In this document: positions 1 through 9,064 of the stretch, in pieces
Layout of the letters: each line of letters begins with the position of its first letter
Position numbering within the stretch: the first letter of the stretch is position 1
Origin: an uncultured Prevotella sp.
GTDB lineage: Bacteria > Bacteroidota > Bacteroidia > Bacteroidales > Bacteroidaceae
Direction of reading: 5' to 3'
Length of the DNA stretch: 32,085 nt
Assembly (NCBI GenBank): GCA_905196835.1
Contig: CAJJWN010000033.1
Coordinates: 1 to 32,085, forward strand
The notes under the pieces: model-generated
Databases searched by the model: none
What the model was told of the DNA's origin: nothing
Seen by the model: the letters and a program-made list of their open reading frames with translations, nothing else
Made by a program: the position numbers and the translations under genes

Positions 1-55
1 CCGGATTGCAAATCCGGCGGAACAAGTATGCTTACACCTGAACTGCGGATGAACC
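1..55. repeat. Right end of a MITE-like inverted-repeat element, cut by the window edge
   Basis: Positions 33-55 are identical to the 23-nt right terminal repeat of the 300-bp element at 10661-10960 (core ACCTGAACTGCGGATGAACC). Positions 1-17 form a small hairpin with 7-bp arms (CCGGATT / AATCCGG) around GCA. The sequence inside the element differs from the 10.7-kb copy, so this would be a related but diverged member. It ends 13 bp past the stop of the MFS gene and may also serve as its 3' end. Confidence 0.5.
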
Positions 56-68
56 GCGTATCGGAAAA

Positions 69-1391
69 TCACTTCTCGCCGGACGTTTCCTTGATGATGC
101 CGACGCACAGCGCACCGACTACCAGCAGCACGCAGGCTACGAGCATCATGCTGCTCTGCGCGCTGCCCACAAGGCTTAATACGACGCCTCCGAGGGCGGC
201 AGCTATGATTTGGGGTATGCAAATAGTGCCGTTGAACAAGCCGAGGTATGTGCCCATGTGGCTGCCGTTGAGGGCGTTGGTTACGATGGTGAAAGGCATG
301 GCCAGCATTGCCGCCCACGCGCAACCGATGAGCAGGTAGGGGATGAAGAGCACGTACTGGTCGTGGATGAAGGGCACCATGAGGAAGCCTGCGCCGCCCA
401 GCACGAGGCTAAGCGCATAGGCAACCTTGCGTGCCTTGAAGCGGGGCAGCACCATGGCCCAGCACACGCTGCCAACGGCCTGCACGGCGAAGAGTATGCC
501 CACCCAGTTGCCTGCGGCCTGGAAGCCGGCCGACGTTGGGTCGGTAGTGCCCCAGCAGGTTTCGGCGATGGCACCGTTGGTATAGTTCCACATGTACAGG
601 AACGCCGCCCAGCAGAAGAACTGCACCAGTCCCACCGTCCAGAACGCCGACGGAGCCTCGCGCAGCAGCTTCAGCCAGTTGACCTTCTCCTCGTTGAGCG
701 GCTTCGACAGGCCATGGTATTCGGCGTACTCCTTCGGCGGCATCTCCTTCACTTTGGCGGTGGTGTAGATGACGCAGAGTATGAGTATGGCCGCGCCTAT
801 GTAGAAAGAGTAAATCACCGAGTCGGGGATTACGCCGGGAGCGGCCACGTTCTGTATGCCGATGAACGTGAAGAAGAAGGGGAAGACGTAGCCCACGAGC
901 GAGCCTGCGTTGCACAGGAAGCTCTGTATGGAGTATGCCAGAGCCTTCTGCTTCTCGTTGACCATGTCGCCGACGAGCATCTTGAACGGCTGCATAGCCA
1001 TGTTAATGCTCGTGTCGAGGAACATAAGCGAGACGAGGCCGAAGACCATCGCCGTAGACACAGCCATGCCGAAAGAGCCTGCGTTGGGCAGAAGGCACAT
1101 CACGAGGACGGCCACCAACGCACCCACGAACAGGTAAGGGATGCGCCGTCCGAAGCGGCACCACGTCTTGTCGCTTAGCGTTCCCACGATGGGTTGCACC
1201 ACGATGCCCATCAGCGGCGGCAGTATCCAGAAGTAACTAAGGCTGTGAGGGTCGGCGCCGAGCGTCGCGAAGATGCGGCTTATGTTGGCGCTCTGCAAGG
1301 CGTAGGCTATTTGTACGCCGAAAAAACCAAAGCTAAGGTTCCATAGCTTGGCGAAACTCAGGTCGGGTTTTCTTTTCAGTCCGGTATTCAT
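69..1391 (-). CDS. MFS sugar transporter, SLC45/GPH-like (malto-oligosaccharide or sucrose type)
   Basis: A 440-residue polytopic membrane protein with about 12 hydrophobic segments, predicted to import a sugar across the inner membrane with a cation. Near residues 70-85 it carries LSDKTWCRFGRRIPY, the loop 2-3 signature (D..RFGRR) of the SLC45/sucrose-maltose porters. The length is normal for the family. It is co-directional with the LacI regulator upstream and divergent from susCDEF, so by context it probably takes up oligosaccharides released in the periplasm. Its own promoter is not obvious; the 106-bp gap to lacI is filled with simple repeat. Substrate assignment is inference from the neighbourhood. 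Confidence 0.8.
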   Translation of the reverse strand: MNTGLKRKPDLSFAKLWNLSFGFFGVQIAYALQSANISRIFATLGADPHSLSYFWILPPLMGIVVQPIVGTLSDKTWCRFGRRIPYLFVGALVAVLVMCLLPNAGSFGMAVSTAMVFGLVSLMFLDTSINMAMQPFKMLVGDMVNEKQKALAYSIQSFLCNAGSLVGYVFPFFFTFIGIQNVAAPGVIPDSVIYSFYIGAAILILCVIYTTAKVKEMPPKEYAEYHGLSKPLNEEKVNWLKLLREAPSAFWTVGLVQFFCWAAFLYMWNYTNGAIAETCWGTTDPTSAGFQAAGNWVGILFAVQAVGSVCWAMVLPRFKARKVAYALSLVLGGAGFLMVPFIHDQYVLFIPYLLIGCAWAAMLAMPFTIVTNALNGSHMGTYLGLFNGTICIPQIIAAALGGVVLSLVGSAQSSMMLVACVLLVVGALCVGIIKETSGEK

Positions 1392-1419
1392 TTTCTATGT
1401 TTAAGGTATTAAGTTTTCA

Positions 1420-1532
1420 TTTAATGAATAATGAAAAAATGAAAAATGAAAAATCAGGCATACGCCATGACCACTTCATTATTCATTATTCATTCCTTTA
1501 TTTTTCATTATTCATTCCTTCATTATTCATTC
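1420..1532. repeat. AATGAATAATGAAAAATGA-type simple inverted repeat
   Basis: The left part (about 1422-1455) is built from A-rich heptamers such as AATGAAT and AATGAAAA. The right part (about 1475-1532) is built from their complements (CATTATTCATT). About 20 bp of unique sequence separates them. The right arm runs into the end of the lacI reading frame, so the last residues of LacI are encoded by the repeat. It has the same layout as the repeats at 15.5, 18.3 and 23.7 kb but a different sequence. Confidence 0.75.
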
Positions 1533-2553
1533 CCCTCGTTGTCCCCCTTACTATGAGGCGTGTCCTTACGACGCGTTTCTCAACCTTGTCAACAGGCGTT
1601 CGGCCTTCCACCTTGCCTATCAGGATGTCGGCGGCGAGGCGTCCCACCTCGTAGCCGTTCTGCTCCACGGTGGTGAGCATGGGGTCGCAGGCCACGGCGC
1701 GCTGGCCGTTGGTGAATCCGCATACGGATATGTCGTCGGGCACTCGCAGGCCCATGCGCTTTGCGGTGTACATTATGCCTATGGCGGTGTCGTCGTTTAT
1801 GGCGAAGAACGCGTCGGGGCGGTCGTCGGAAGCGAGCACTTCGGGCGTTACGCGCTCGGCTTCCTCGCGGTTGTCGCACTCCATGCGGACGCACATGTCG
1901 GGGTCAAGCCCGTGCCTGCGCATGGCGTCGTGCCAGCCGTTGTAGCGGTTCTTGGATATTTCCATCTTCATGGACGAGCCGTAGAAGGCTATTCGGCGGC
2001 AGCCGGTCTGTATCATGTATTCCACGGCGGAGTAGGCTCCCATGTAGTCGTCAACGGTGACGCGGCTGGCGTTCACGCCCGTACAGATGCGGTCGTAGAA
2101 CACGAGCGGCACGCCGTTGTCAATGAGTTCCTGGAAGTGGTCGTAGCGGTAGGTGTTCTTCGACTGCGACACGATGATGCCGCACACCTTGTTTTCGTAG
2201 AACGAGCGGCACGTCTCAACCTCGCGCTCGTAGTCCTCGTTGCTCTGGGCCACGAGCAGGCGGTAGCCCGACTTCAGCGCCTCGTCCTCTATTCCGGCGA
2301 GGATTGAGGAGAAGTAGAAGTGGGTGAACTGCGGTATGATGACCCCTATTATCTTCATGGTGCGCCTGCTGCGCAGCGACTCGGCCATGGGGTTGGGGCT
2401 GAACTTGTGCTCACGGGCGTAGGCCGTTATGGCCTCGCGCTTCTCGCGGCTGATGCGCGTGCTGCCTTTGAGGGCGCGCGACACCGTGGCTACCGACACT
2501 CCGAGGGCGCGGGCTATGTCTTTCATCGTCATCGACGTGTTTTCCTTTGGCAT
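1498..2553 (-). CDS. LacI-family transcriptional regulator
   Basis: A 351-residue repressor. The start at 2553 is preferred over the longer frame from 2640 because a strong AGGAGG lies 5 nt upstream and the helix-turn-helix follows at once. Residues 8-60 are the LacI DNA-binding domain (MTMKDIARALGVSVATVSR, then the hinge-helix region near SLRSRR). Residues 65-340 are a periplasmic-binding-protein-like effector domain (IGVIIPQFTHFY; AFFAINDDTAIG; DISVCGF). It is divergent from susC, and the intergenic region contains two LacI-type operator cores, so it most likely controls the starch locus and possibly itself. The final dozen residues (GMNNEGMNNEK) are simple repeat and not family sequence. 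Bacteroides starch loci use the unrelated sensor SusR instead. Confidence 0.9.
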   Translation of the reverse strand: MPKENTSMTMKDIARALGVSVATVSRALKGSTRISREKREAITAYAREHKFSPNPMAESLRSRRTMKIIGVIIPQFTHFYFSSILAGIEDEALKSGYRLLVAQSNEDYEREVETCRSFYENKVCGIIVSQSKNTYRYDHFQELIDNGVPLVFYDRICTGVNASRVTVDDYMGAYSAVEYMIQTGCRRIAFYGSSMKMEISKNRYNGWHDAMRRHGLDPDMCVRMECDNREEAERVTPEVLASDDRPDAFFAINDDTAIGIMYTAKRMGLRVPDDISVCGFTNGQRAVACDPMLTTVEQNGYEVGRLAADILIGKVEGRTPVDKVEKRVVRTRLIVRGTTRGMNNEGMNNEK

Positions 2554-2637
2554 GTTTTCCTCCTTTTCTGCAAATGTAATGCAAATAAATGGAATACGAG
2601 GCATGTCTGCCGTATTTCTCATTCGCAATTGCCGGTG

Positions 2638-2645
2638 CAAAATTA
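2638..2645 (-). promoter_or_regulatory. Candidate lacI promoter (-7 element)
   Basis: The minus strand reads TAATTTTG, matching the Bacteroides -7 consensus TAnnTTTG, and would give a leader of roughly 80 nt. No good TTTG is seen 19-21 nt upstream. A second match, TACATTTG at 2578-2571, would give a leader of only about 12 nt. Both are motif matches only. Confidence 0.35.
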
Positions 2646-2701
2646 CTCAAAGGCTTACAATGCTGTTTTTTACACCTTATATTATTTAAAGATACTTCCG
2701 C

Positions 2702-2713
2702 GCAAACGGTTGC
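2702..2713. promoter_or_regulatory. LacI-type operator O1
   Basis: GCAAACGGTTGC is an imperfect palindrome (10 of 12 positions symmetric) resembling classical LacI/GalR-family operators with a central CG. The identical 12-mer recurs at 2836-2847. It lies 57 bp upstream of the lacI -7 candidate and about 200 bp upstream of the susC -7 element. Binding is inferred. Confidence 0.55.
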
Positions 2714-2723
2714 ATTCCAAGCG

Positions 2724-2815
2724 TTTTCCAAAAGGCGGCCTTTCGCGTTGTAAAAGGCCGCCTTTTGTCGTGTAAAAGGCCGTCAATCGCAACGCGAAAG
2801 GCGGTCTTTTGGAAA
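2724..2815. repeat. AAAAGGCCGnCTTTT hairpin repeat, copy 1
   Basis: Inverted repeat: arms 2724-2750 and 2790-2815 (TCCAAAAGGCGGCCTTTCGC and its near complement) enclose a second small palindrome, AAAAGGCCGCCTTTT, at 2752-2766. It sits between the two operator cores. Related arrays occur in six more intergenic gaps of this window. Confidence 0.75.
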
Positions 2816-2835
2816 TCGGCGCGCCACAAGGCGAT

Positions 2836-2847
2836 GCAAACGGTTGC
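2836..2847. promoter_or_regulatory. LacI-type operator O2
   Basis: Second exact copy of GCAAACGGTTGC, 134 bp from O1 and 56 bp upstream of the susC -7 element. The pair is suited to cooperative binding or looping around the hairpin repeat by a dimeric or tetrameric LacI protein. A half-site-like GTTGCAAAC follows at 2951-2959, downstream of the predicted start of transcription. Confidence 0.55.
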
Positions 2848-2902
2848 GCAACACATCTTGTTCTTTTTTGTTAAATTTAGCACCAAACATCATAAATGAC
2901 TA

Positions 2903-2910
2903 TAAATTTG
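2903..2910 (+). promoter_or_regulatory. Candidate susC promoter (-7 element)
   Basis: TAAATTTG matches TAnnTTTG exactly. The -33 position has no good TTTG, which fits a regulated promoter. Transcription would begin near 2916, giving a leader of about 95 nt before the susC start. Confidence 0.5.
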
Positions 2911-3009
2911 CATTGTGAAGACTTACCTTGAGACAGCACCGCACGATGCGTTGCAAACAAACTTTATTTGATACACATCTATATTTAACGTTAACTTTAA
3001 AAGTACAAA

Positions 3010-6000
3010 ATGATGAAGCAGGTAAAATTCAAGACCTCTGTCAGGCTCATGTCCCTGTTGCTGGGACTGTTCCTTTCAGTCGGAGCCTTTGCGCAGAACG
3101 ACGTCAAAGGTATCGTGAAAGATGCTTCCGGCGAGCCGATTATCGGCGCCACCATCCGTGTCGTAGGGCAGGACGGCGGAGCGATAACCGACTTTGACGG
3201 CAACTTTACCGTCAAGGCAGCGCCGGGCGCGAAAATCCAAGTGTCTTACATCGGCTACAAGACGGTGGAACTGCCCGTCTCGGCCAACATGATTGTCACC
3301 TTGCAGGACGACACGCAGCTGCTCTCCGACGTGGTGGTAATCGGTTACGGACGCGCCAAGAAGGAAGACTTGACGGGCTCCGTCACGGCCATCAAGCCCG
3401 ACGAGATGAGCAAGGGTATCACCAGCAGCGCCTCCGACATGCTCGTGGGCAAGATTGCCGGTGTAGACGTAATCACAGCCGGCGGTTCGCCGGGTGCCGG
3501 AGCGCAAATCCGCATACGCGGCGGCTCGTCGCTCAACGCCAGCAACGACCCGCTCATCGTGGTTGACGGTCTTACTATAGACAACAACACCGCAACCGGA
3601 ATGAGCAACGTCATGGCTACAATCAACCCCAACGACATCGAGACCTTCACCGTGCTGAAGGACGCGTCGGCGACGGCCATCTACGGTTCGCGCGCGTCGA
3701 ACGGTGTCATCATCATCACCACGAAGAAGGGACGCAAGGGCACAGGACCTAAGTTCTCGTACAACGGCGACGTGACAATCTCGACTACGCAGAAGCGTTA
3801 CAGCGTGCTCAACGGCGACGAGTACCGCGCCCTCGTAGGAAAGGTCATCGGCCCTGACGCGGCCGCCCTCGGAACGGCCGACACCGACTGGCAGGACGAG
3901 ATTTTCCGCACGGCTGTCAGCACATCGCACAACATCTCAATCACCGGCGGACTGAAGAACATGCCTTACCGCGTGTCGGCAGGATACCAGAGCGACAGCG
4001 GTATCATAAAGAAGTCTTACATGAAGCGTTTTAACGCGTCGGTCAACCTCGCACCGTCGTTCTTTGACGACCACCTCAACTTCAACGTTACGGCCAAGTT
4101 CACTACGGAGAAGGACAGCTACGTAGACTCTGGCGCGGTAATCGGCGGCGCACTGGCTATGGACCCCACGCGCCCCGTCTACGACCACAGCGCAATAGGC
4201 GACGCGTTCTTCGGCGGATACTACCAGAACTACCAGTCGACCGACATCTTCGCCGACAAGAGCTGGGGATACACTACCAATACCAACACTCCGCAGAACC
4301 CCGTTGCCTACCTGAACCTCAGGGACTGCATAGCTCACTCCAACGACTTCACGGGCAACATCGAGATGGACTATAAAATACACGGCTTCGAGGACTTGCA
4401 CATTCATGCCAGCCTGGGCGGACAGTACACCGAAAGCCGTCAGAATGACACCAACTCGCCGTACTCTTTCGACAACAACTACTACGGCTGGAGCGGACTG
4501 ACCAAGTACTACAAGTACAGCATCACGGCCAACGCCTACGCGCAGTACCAGCACACCTTCGGCGCACACAATGTCGACATAATGGCCGGCGCGGAGGAGT
4601 CTCACTACCACCGCAACGGCTGGAACTACGGCAGCGGCTGGGATTCGTACACCGACACGCCGTACAACGTATCGTCAAAGGCCGAGAAGAGCTGGGCAAC
4701 GCACAACTCGCTCGTGTCTTACTTCGGCCGTCTGAACTACACGCTGCTCGACCGCTACATGCTCACAGCCACGTTCCGTGCCGACGGTTCGTCGCGCTTC
4801 GCCAAGGGACACAAGTGGGGCTACTTCCCATCTGTCGCCCTCGCATGGCGCATCAACGACGAGAAGTTCATGAAGCCGCTGAAGTGGTGGAACGAGTTTA
4901 AGCTCCGCCTCGGCTGGGGACAGACCGGACAGCAGGACATCGGCTACGACTTCCTTTACTCGCCGCTCTATACCACGAGCAACTCTTACGCTCAGTACCC
5001 CTTCGGCGACACTTATTACACCACCGTCCGCCCCGACAAGTACAACCCGGAGCTGACTTGGGAGACCACTACCACATGGAACGCCGGACTTGACTTCGCC
5101 TTCCTCAACAACCGCATCACCGCCAACGTTGACGGATACTACCGCAAGACGACCGACCTTATACAGGAAGTCACCATACCCGCGCTGATGAACTTCGCGC
5201 AGCGCATGGCCCAGAACATCGGTTCTCTTGAGAACTACGGAGTCGAGTTCTCCATAGGCGCGAAGCCCATCGTAACCAAGGACTTCACCTGGGACATCCA
5301 GTACAACGTAGCTTGGAACCACAATGAAATAACAGAGCTTATCGGCGGCGACGACGACTACATCGTGCAGTCGGGCGGAACAATCTCGCGCGGTACGGCG
5401 ACACACGTACAAGCGCACAAGGTTGGCCAGCCTGCAAACTCTTTCTGGGTGTACCAGCAGGTGTATGACGAGGCCGGCAAGCCCATCGAGGGCGCGTTCG
5501 TTGACCGCAACGGCGACGGACAAATCAACAGCGACGACCGCTACTTCTACCACAGTCCTGCCGCTGACGTGTTCATGGGACTTACGATGAAGTTCATATA
5601 CAAGCGTTGGGACTTGAGCTTCGCACTCCGCGCATCGCTCGGCAACTACGTTTACTATGACTTCCTCGCCAACAAGGCTTCAATCAGCTCAAGCGGACTC
5701 TATTCGAACAGCGCGTACAGCAACACCACGCAGGCCGCAGTCGACCTCGGCTTCACCGGCACGGGTGCGTCTGAATATTACCTGAGCGACTACTTCGTGC
5801 GCAACGCTTCTTACCTGAAGTGCCAGAACATAACGCTCGGATACTCGTTCCCCGCCCTGCTGAAGTACAACAACCAGGACTACTTCTCTGGCCGTCTGTT
5901 CTTCACCGTGCAAAACCCGTTCATCATAACCAAGTACAAGGGTCTCGACCCGGAGGTTTCAAGCGGCATCGACAGCAATCCGTATCCGCGTCCTTTGAGC

Positions 6001-6030
6001 TTCCAGCTCGGTCTTAACCTCAACTTCTAA
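3010..6030 (+). CDS. susC: SusC-like TonB-dependent outer-membrane transporter
   Basis: 1006 residues, close to the length of Bacteroides thetaiotaomicron SusC. It imports glycans through the outer membrane using TonB energy. Visible parts in order: signal peptide to about residue 28 (ends GAFAQ); a carboxypeptidase-regulatory-like domain at about 31-105 (GIVKDASGEPIIGATI); a TonB-box-like stretch SDVVVIGYG; a plug domain at about 115-230 with NDPLIVVDG and DASATAIYGSRASNGVIII; and a beta-barrel ending in LGLNLNF with a terminal aromatic residue. It is followed after 46 bp by susD, the lid lipoprotein that forms the transporter with it. Starch as substrate is inferred from SusE/SusF and the amylase. 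ATG occurs twice in a row at 3010 and 3013; either could start the protein. Confidence 0.93.
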   Translation: MMKQVKFKTSVRLMSLLLGLFLSVGAFAQNDVKGIVKDASGEPIIGATIRVVGQDGGAITDFDGNFTVKAAPGAKIQVSYIGYKTVELPVSANMIVTLQDDTQLLSDVVVIGYGRAKKEDLTGSVTAIKPDEMSKGITSSASDMLVGKIAGVDVITAGGSPGAGAQIRIRGGSSLNASNDPLIVVDGLTIDNNTATGMSNVMATINPNDIETFTVLKDASATAIYGSRASNGVIIITTKKGRKGTGPKFSYNGDVTISTTQKRYSVLNGDEYRALVGKVIGPDAAALGTADTDWQDEIFRTAVSTSHNISITGGLKNMPYRVSAGYQSDSGIIKKSYMKRFNASVNLAPSFFDDHLNFNVTAKFTTEKDSYVDSGAVIGGALAMDPTRPVYDHSAIGDAFFGGYYQNYQSTDIFADKSWGYTTNTNTPQNPVAYLNLRDCIAHSNDFTGNIEMDYKIHGFEDLHIHASLGGQYTESRQNDTNSPYSFDNNYYGWSGLTKYYKYSITANAYAQYQHTFGAHNVDIMAGAEESHYHRNGWNYGSGWDSYTDTPYNVSSKAEKSWATHNSLVSYFGRLNYTLLDRYMLTATFRADGSSRFAKGHKWGYFPSVALAWRINDEKFMKPLKWWNEFKLRLGWGQTGQQDIGYDFLYSPLYTTSNSYAQYPFGDTYYTTVRPDKYNPELTWETTTTWNAGLDFAFLNNRITANVDGYYRKTTDLIQEVTIPALMNFAQRMAQNIGSLENYGVEFSIGAKPIVTKDFTWDIQYNVAWNHNEITELIGGDDDYIVQSGGTISRGTATHVQAHKVGQPANSFWVYQQVYDEAGKPIEGAFVDRNGDGQINSDDRYFYHSPAADVFMGLTMKFIYKRWDLSFALRASLGNYVYYDFLANKASISSSGLYSNSAYSNTTQAAVDLGFTGTGASEYYLSDYFVRNASYLKCQNITLGYSFPALLKYNNQDYFSGRLFFTVQNPFIITKYKGLDPEVSSGIDSNPYPRPLSFQLGLNLNF

Positions 6031-6076
6031 GGGTTTGCGTTAATACTTTCACGTAACGAAATAAAAGGAAACGACA

Positions 6077-7750
6077 ATGAAAAAGACATTTATAAAGACA
6101 ATAGCGGCAGCCGTGTTGACCGTAGGTCTTACAGGCTGTGTCAACGATTTGGACATAAGTTCAATCGACCCGCAATCGTCTCCCGAAGTCGACCCGATGG
6201 GACTGCTGGCCAAGTGCTACGCTACGCTCGGCCTTACAGGCCAGGACGGCGGTTCCGGCAATGGCGACTTGAGCGACGACGAGGGCGAATCGGGCTTCTA
6301 CCGTACAACGTTCAACCTCCAGGAGCTGCCTACCGACGAGGTGATGTGGGCTTGGCAGACCGACCAGGACATACCGCAAATCACGATGATTAACTGGAAC
6401 TCCAGCTCAATCCGCGTGCAGTGGGCCTACACCCGACTGACTTACGACATCACACTGTTCAACAACTACCTCGTGACAGTGCCCGACAACGAGGAGAACA
6501 AGGTCAACCGGGCCGAAGTCCGCTTCCTCCGCGCTTTGCATTACTGGTACTTGCTCGACCTCTTCGGCAAGTCACCGTTCAAGACGGAGTTCAACATCGA
6601 CCAGCTGCCGGTAGAGTACAGCGGTGCTGAAATGTACGACTGGCTCGACAAGGAGCTTACTGAAATCGAACCGCAGATGGCCGAAGTCGGCGCATACTGC
6701 AACAGCCAGAGCTTCGGTAGGGCTGACCGCGGAGCGGCTTACATGCTCCATGCACGCCTCGCCCTTAACTCCGAGGTATATACCAAAGGTGCAGTCAAGG
6801 ACTTCGACAAGGCCATCGACTACTGCGACAAGCTGATAAACAGCGGCGCATACGACCTCTCGCGCCAGGCGAAAGGCGGAAACTCGGGCTACGCCCAGCT
6901 GTTCATGGCCGACAATGACGAGAACCCCGAGGCCATGCAGGAAATCATCCTGCCCATCCGTCAGGACGGACTTAGGACGAGAGCGTACAGCGGTTCGCTC
7001 ATGCTTATTGCCGGAGCGCGTAGCTCGCAGATGCCCAACTACGGACTGAAGGAGACTTGGACGTGCTTGTTTGCACGTGAATCGATGACCAAAAAGTTCT
7101 TCCCGTCGACCACTGATGTGCCTCTCGCTGAAACAGCTGCTGACGACAAGGCTTCACAAGAGGAAGTGGCGAATCTTGACGCAAAGAACGGTACGACCGT
7201 GGCCGACGTCATCAACCGTGCAGGCGACGACCGCGCACTTCTCTACAGCGGATGTGCCAACGGCACGCGCAAGGTTAAGACCGATGAAATAAGCGGCTTT
7301 ACAGACGGCCTCTCGTTGGTAAAATGGACCAACCTGCGCAGCGACGGCACTGCCGGAAGCGACCCGTCATGGCCTGACACCGACATTCCGCTGTTCCGCT
7401 TGGCCGAGGCTTACCTGACACGTGCCGAGGCAAAATGGCGCAAGAGCGGTCGTCTTGACGACGCGCTGGACGACATCAACGAGCTGCGCAGGCGTGCCAA
7501 CACGCGCACTCTGCCCTCCATCACATCGGAGATGGACATCCTCGACGAGTGGTGCCGCGAGTTCTTCATGGAAGGACGCCGTCGTAGCGACCTCGTGCGC
7601 TTCGAGTGTTTCGCAGGCAGCAAGTACATCTGGGACTGGAAGGGCGGCGTAGCCGATGGCACAACCGTCGACTCTCACTTTAACGTTTACCCCATTCCGG
7701 CGGACGACATCAGGAACAACAAGAACCTGAAGCAGAACGAAGGTTATTAA
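6077..7750 (+). CDS. susD: SusD-like (RagB/SusD) glycan-binding lipoprotein
   Basis: 557 residues, near the length of B. thetaiotaomicron SusD. The type II signal peptide ends in LTGC with the lipidated cysteine at residue 21. The N-terminal half shows the helical TPR-like pattern of the family (VNRAEVRFLRALHYWYLLD; AAYMLHARLALNSEVY). The C-terminal part has the usual IPLFRLAEAYLTRAEA, the DINELRRRAN helix and a closing YPIPADDIRNN. It acts at the cell surface as the lid over SusC and binds the polysaccharide. It is the second gene of the operon. Confidence 0.93.
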   Translation: MKKTFIKTIAAAVLTVGLTGCVNDLDISSIDPQSSPEVDPMGLLAKCYATLGLTGQDGGSGNGDLSDDEGESGFYRTTFNLQELPTDEVMWAWQTDQDIPQITMINWNSSSIRVQWAYTRLTYDITLFNNYLVTVPDNEENKVNRAEVRFLRALHYWYLLDLFGKSPFKTEFNIDQLPVEYSGAEMYDWLDKELTEIEPQMAEVGAYCNSQSFGRADRGAAYMLHARLALNSEVYTKGAVKDFDKAIDYCDKLINSGAYDLSRQAKGGNSGYAQLFMADNDENPEAMQEIILPIRQDGLRTRAYSGSLMLIAGARSSQMPNYGLKETWTCLFARESMTKKFFPSTTDVPLAETAADDKASQEEVANLDAKNGTTVADVINRAGDDRALLYSGCANGTRKVKTDEISGFTDGLSLVKWTNLRSDGTAGSDPSWPDTDIPLFRLAEAYLTRAEAKWRKSGRLDDALDDINELRRRANTRTLPSITSEMDILDEWCREFFMEGRRRSDLVRFECFAGSKYIWDWKGGVADGTTVDSHFNVYPIPADDIRNNKNLKQNEGY

Positions 7751-7789
7751 AAAAACGGTGAATTATAATCAATTAAAACGACAATCATT

Positions 7790-8983
7790 ATGAAGGACAT
7801 TATAAAAAGCCTGTTCGTCGGAGCCGTGGCGTTGGCGGCAATGCCGCTCATGACATCGTGCGAGAACGACGACGACTGCAATCCTACGCTGCATACGCCG
7901 GAAAGCTTCGTGCTCAACACGCCGGCATACGCGCAGAACAACACATACGACCTGTCCAAGGCGGAGAGCGTGAACCTCACGACTTCGCAGCCCGACTACG
8001 GCTTCCCGGCCGCCACGGAGTACCAGGTGGAGGTGTCGCTCGAGAAGGAGTTCGCCTCCGTGAAGACGCTCGACGTGCCTGAAGGCATATCTTACAGGAC
8101 TCTGGGCACTGTTTACAACCAGGCCAACATGGACGTTGACGGAGTGGAACTCAACAACGCCATCGTGGCATTGTACCAGGCCGCCCACAACGGCGAAGAC
8201 CCCTCGGGCATCATAATGCCGGCATACATACGCCTTACGGCACACATCAGCGGCACAGACGTTGGATGGTGCGCTTCCAACGTAATCACGCTGCCCAAGG
8301 TGACGGTGTCTTACATCGCAACCATTCCTACCGAAGTCTACGTTTCAGGCCCGTCAATACGCAAGGGCGAGGAGGCCAAGCCTCTCGGTGTAGTCAATTC
8401 ACTTGACGGTTCATTCTTCGGAATTGTCTATATGGAGGCAGGTTCTTCGCTGATGTGGGGCGACGAGGCATCGCAGACCAACGGCTTCGCTCTCACCACG
8501 ACCAAGGACGACCAGGCCGGAGCAGGCTTGACTGAGGCTGCCGACGGCGGCATCGCTTTCGGCAAAGCCGGTTGGTACTCTATCTTGATGAAGTTCGAGG
8601 TCGACGCGGCTAACAACATCCTGCTCTCTACATTGTCGGTTTATCCTGGCAAGGCATACGTTACCGGAAATGCAGCAGGTGCTGATTGGACAGATGGCAA
8701 TCCTGTTTGGGAGATGACAACTCCTGCCGATGCAAGCGGTGAATGGGTATCTCCTGCATTTACAAGTAGCGGCGAGCTTCGCGCTTACATTAAGGTCGGT
8801 ACGTTGGCATGGTGGCAGACAGAGTTCACACTTTACAAAGAATCAATCTTCTATCGTGGAACGTATAACATTAGCGGTACAGGTAGTTGGGGGTCAGACG
8901 TAGGCTCGGATTACTCCGTACAGTGCTCCGCAGGGCAGAAGCTCTACATTGACTTCGACTACGACAAGGGTCGCGTCGAGTAA
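7790..8983 (+). CDS. susE: SusE-like surface starch-binding lipoprotein
   Basis: 397 residues; B. thetaiotaomicron SusE is of similar size. The lipobox is MTSC with Cys24, followed by ENDDD, an acidic run of the kind that exports lipoproteins to the surface in Bacteroidota. The N-terminal region (about 30-135) resembles the SusE N-terminal domain (PDYGFPAATEYQVEVSL). The middle and C-terminal modules (about 145-265 and 270-397) look like SusE/SusF carbohydrate-binding modules, ending YIDFDYDKGRVE. From about 8640 to 8900 the synonymous codons turn AT-richer (AAT, GCA, GGT, GAT, CCT), unlike the rest of the gene. The role is accessory starch capture next to SusCD. Confidence 0.82.
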   Translation: MKDIIKSLFVGAVALAAMPLMTSCENDDDCNPTLHTPESFVLNTPAYAQNNTYDLSKAESVNLTTSQPDYGFPAATEYQVEVSLEKEFASVKTLDVPEGISYRTLGTVYNQANMDVDGVELNNAIVALYQAAHNGEDPSGIIMPAYIRLTAHISGTDVGWCASNVITLPKVTVSYIATIPTEVYVSGPSIRKGEEAKPLGVVNSLDGSFFGIVYMEAGSSLMWGDEASQTNGFALTTTKDDQAGAGLTEAADGGIAFGKAGWYSILMKFEVDAANNILLSTLSVYPGKAYVTGNAAGADWTDGNPVWEMTTPADASGEWVSPAFTSSGELRAYIKVGTLAWWQTEFTLYKESIFYRGTYNISGTGSWGSDVGSDYSVQCSAGQKLYIDFDYDKGRVE

Positions 8984-9005
8984 ACAATTCAAAGTGTTGC
9001 GGCGG

Positions 9006-9020
9006 CGGGGCTGCGCCCCG
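9006..9020 (+). promoter_or_regulatory. GC-rich stem-loop between susE and susF
   Basis: CGGGGC / GCCCCG arms close a TGC loop with no T-tract behind. It is too short of uridines for a normal intrinsic terminator. It may protect or process the mRNA, or lower susF expression. Confidence 0.4.
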
Positions 9021-9064
9021 TCACCGTAACGCCTGAACATTAACAACCTAAAAAAGAAACAATC

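Noticed and set aside
2554..2640. 29-residue N-terminal extension of LacI
   Set aside because: The strong AGGAGG site and the position of the helix-turn-helix favour 2553; the extension crosses the promoter candidates.
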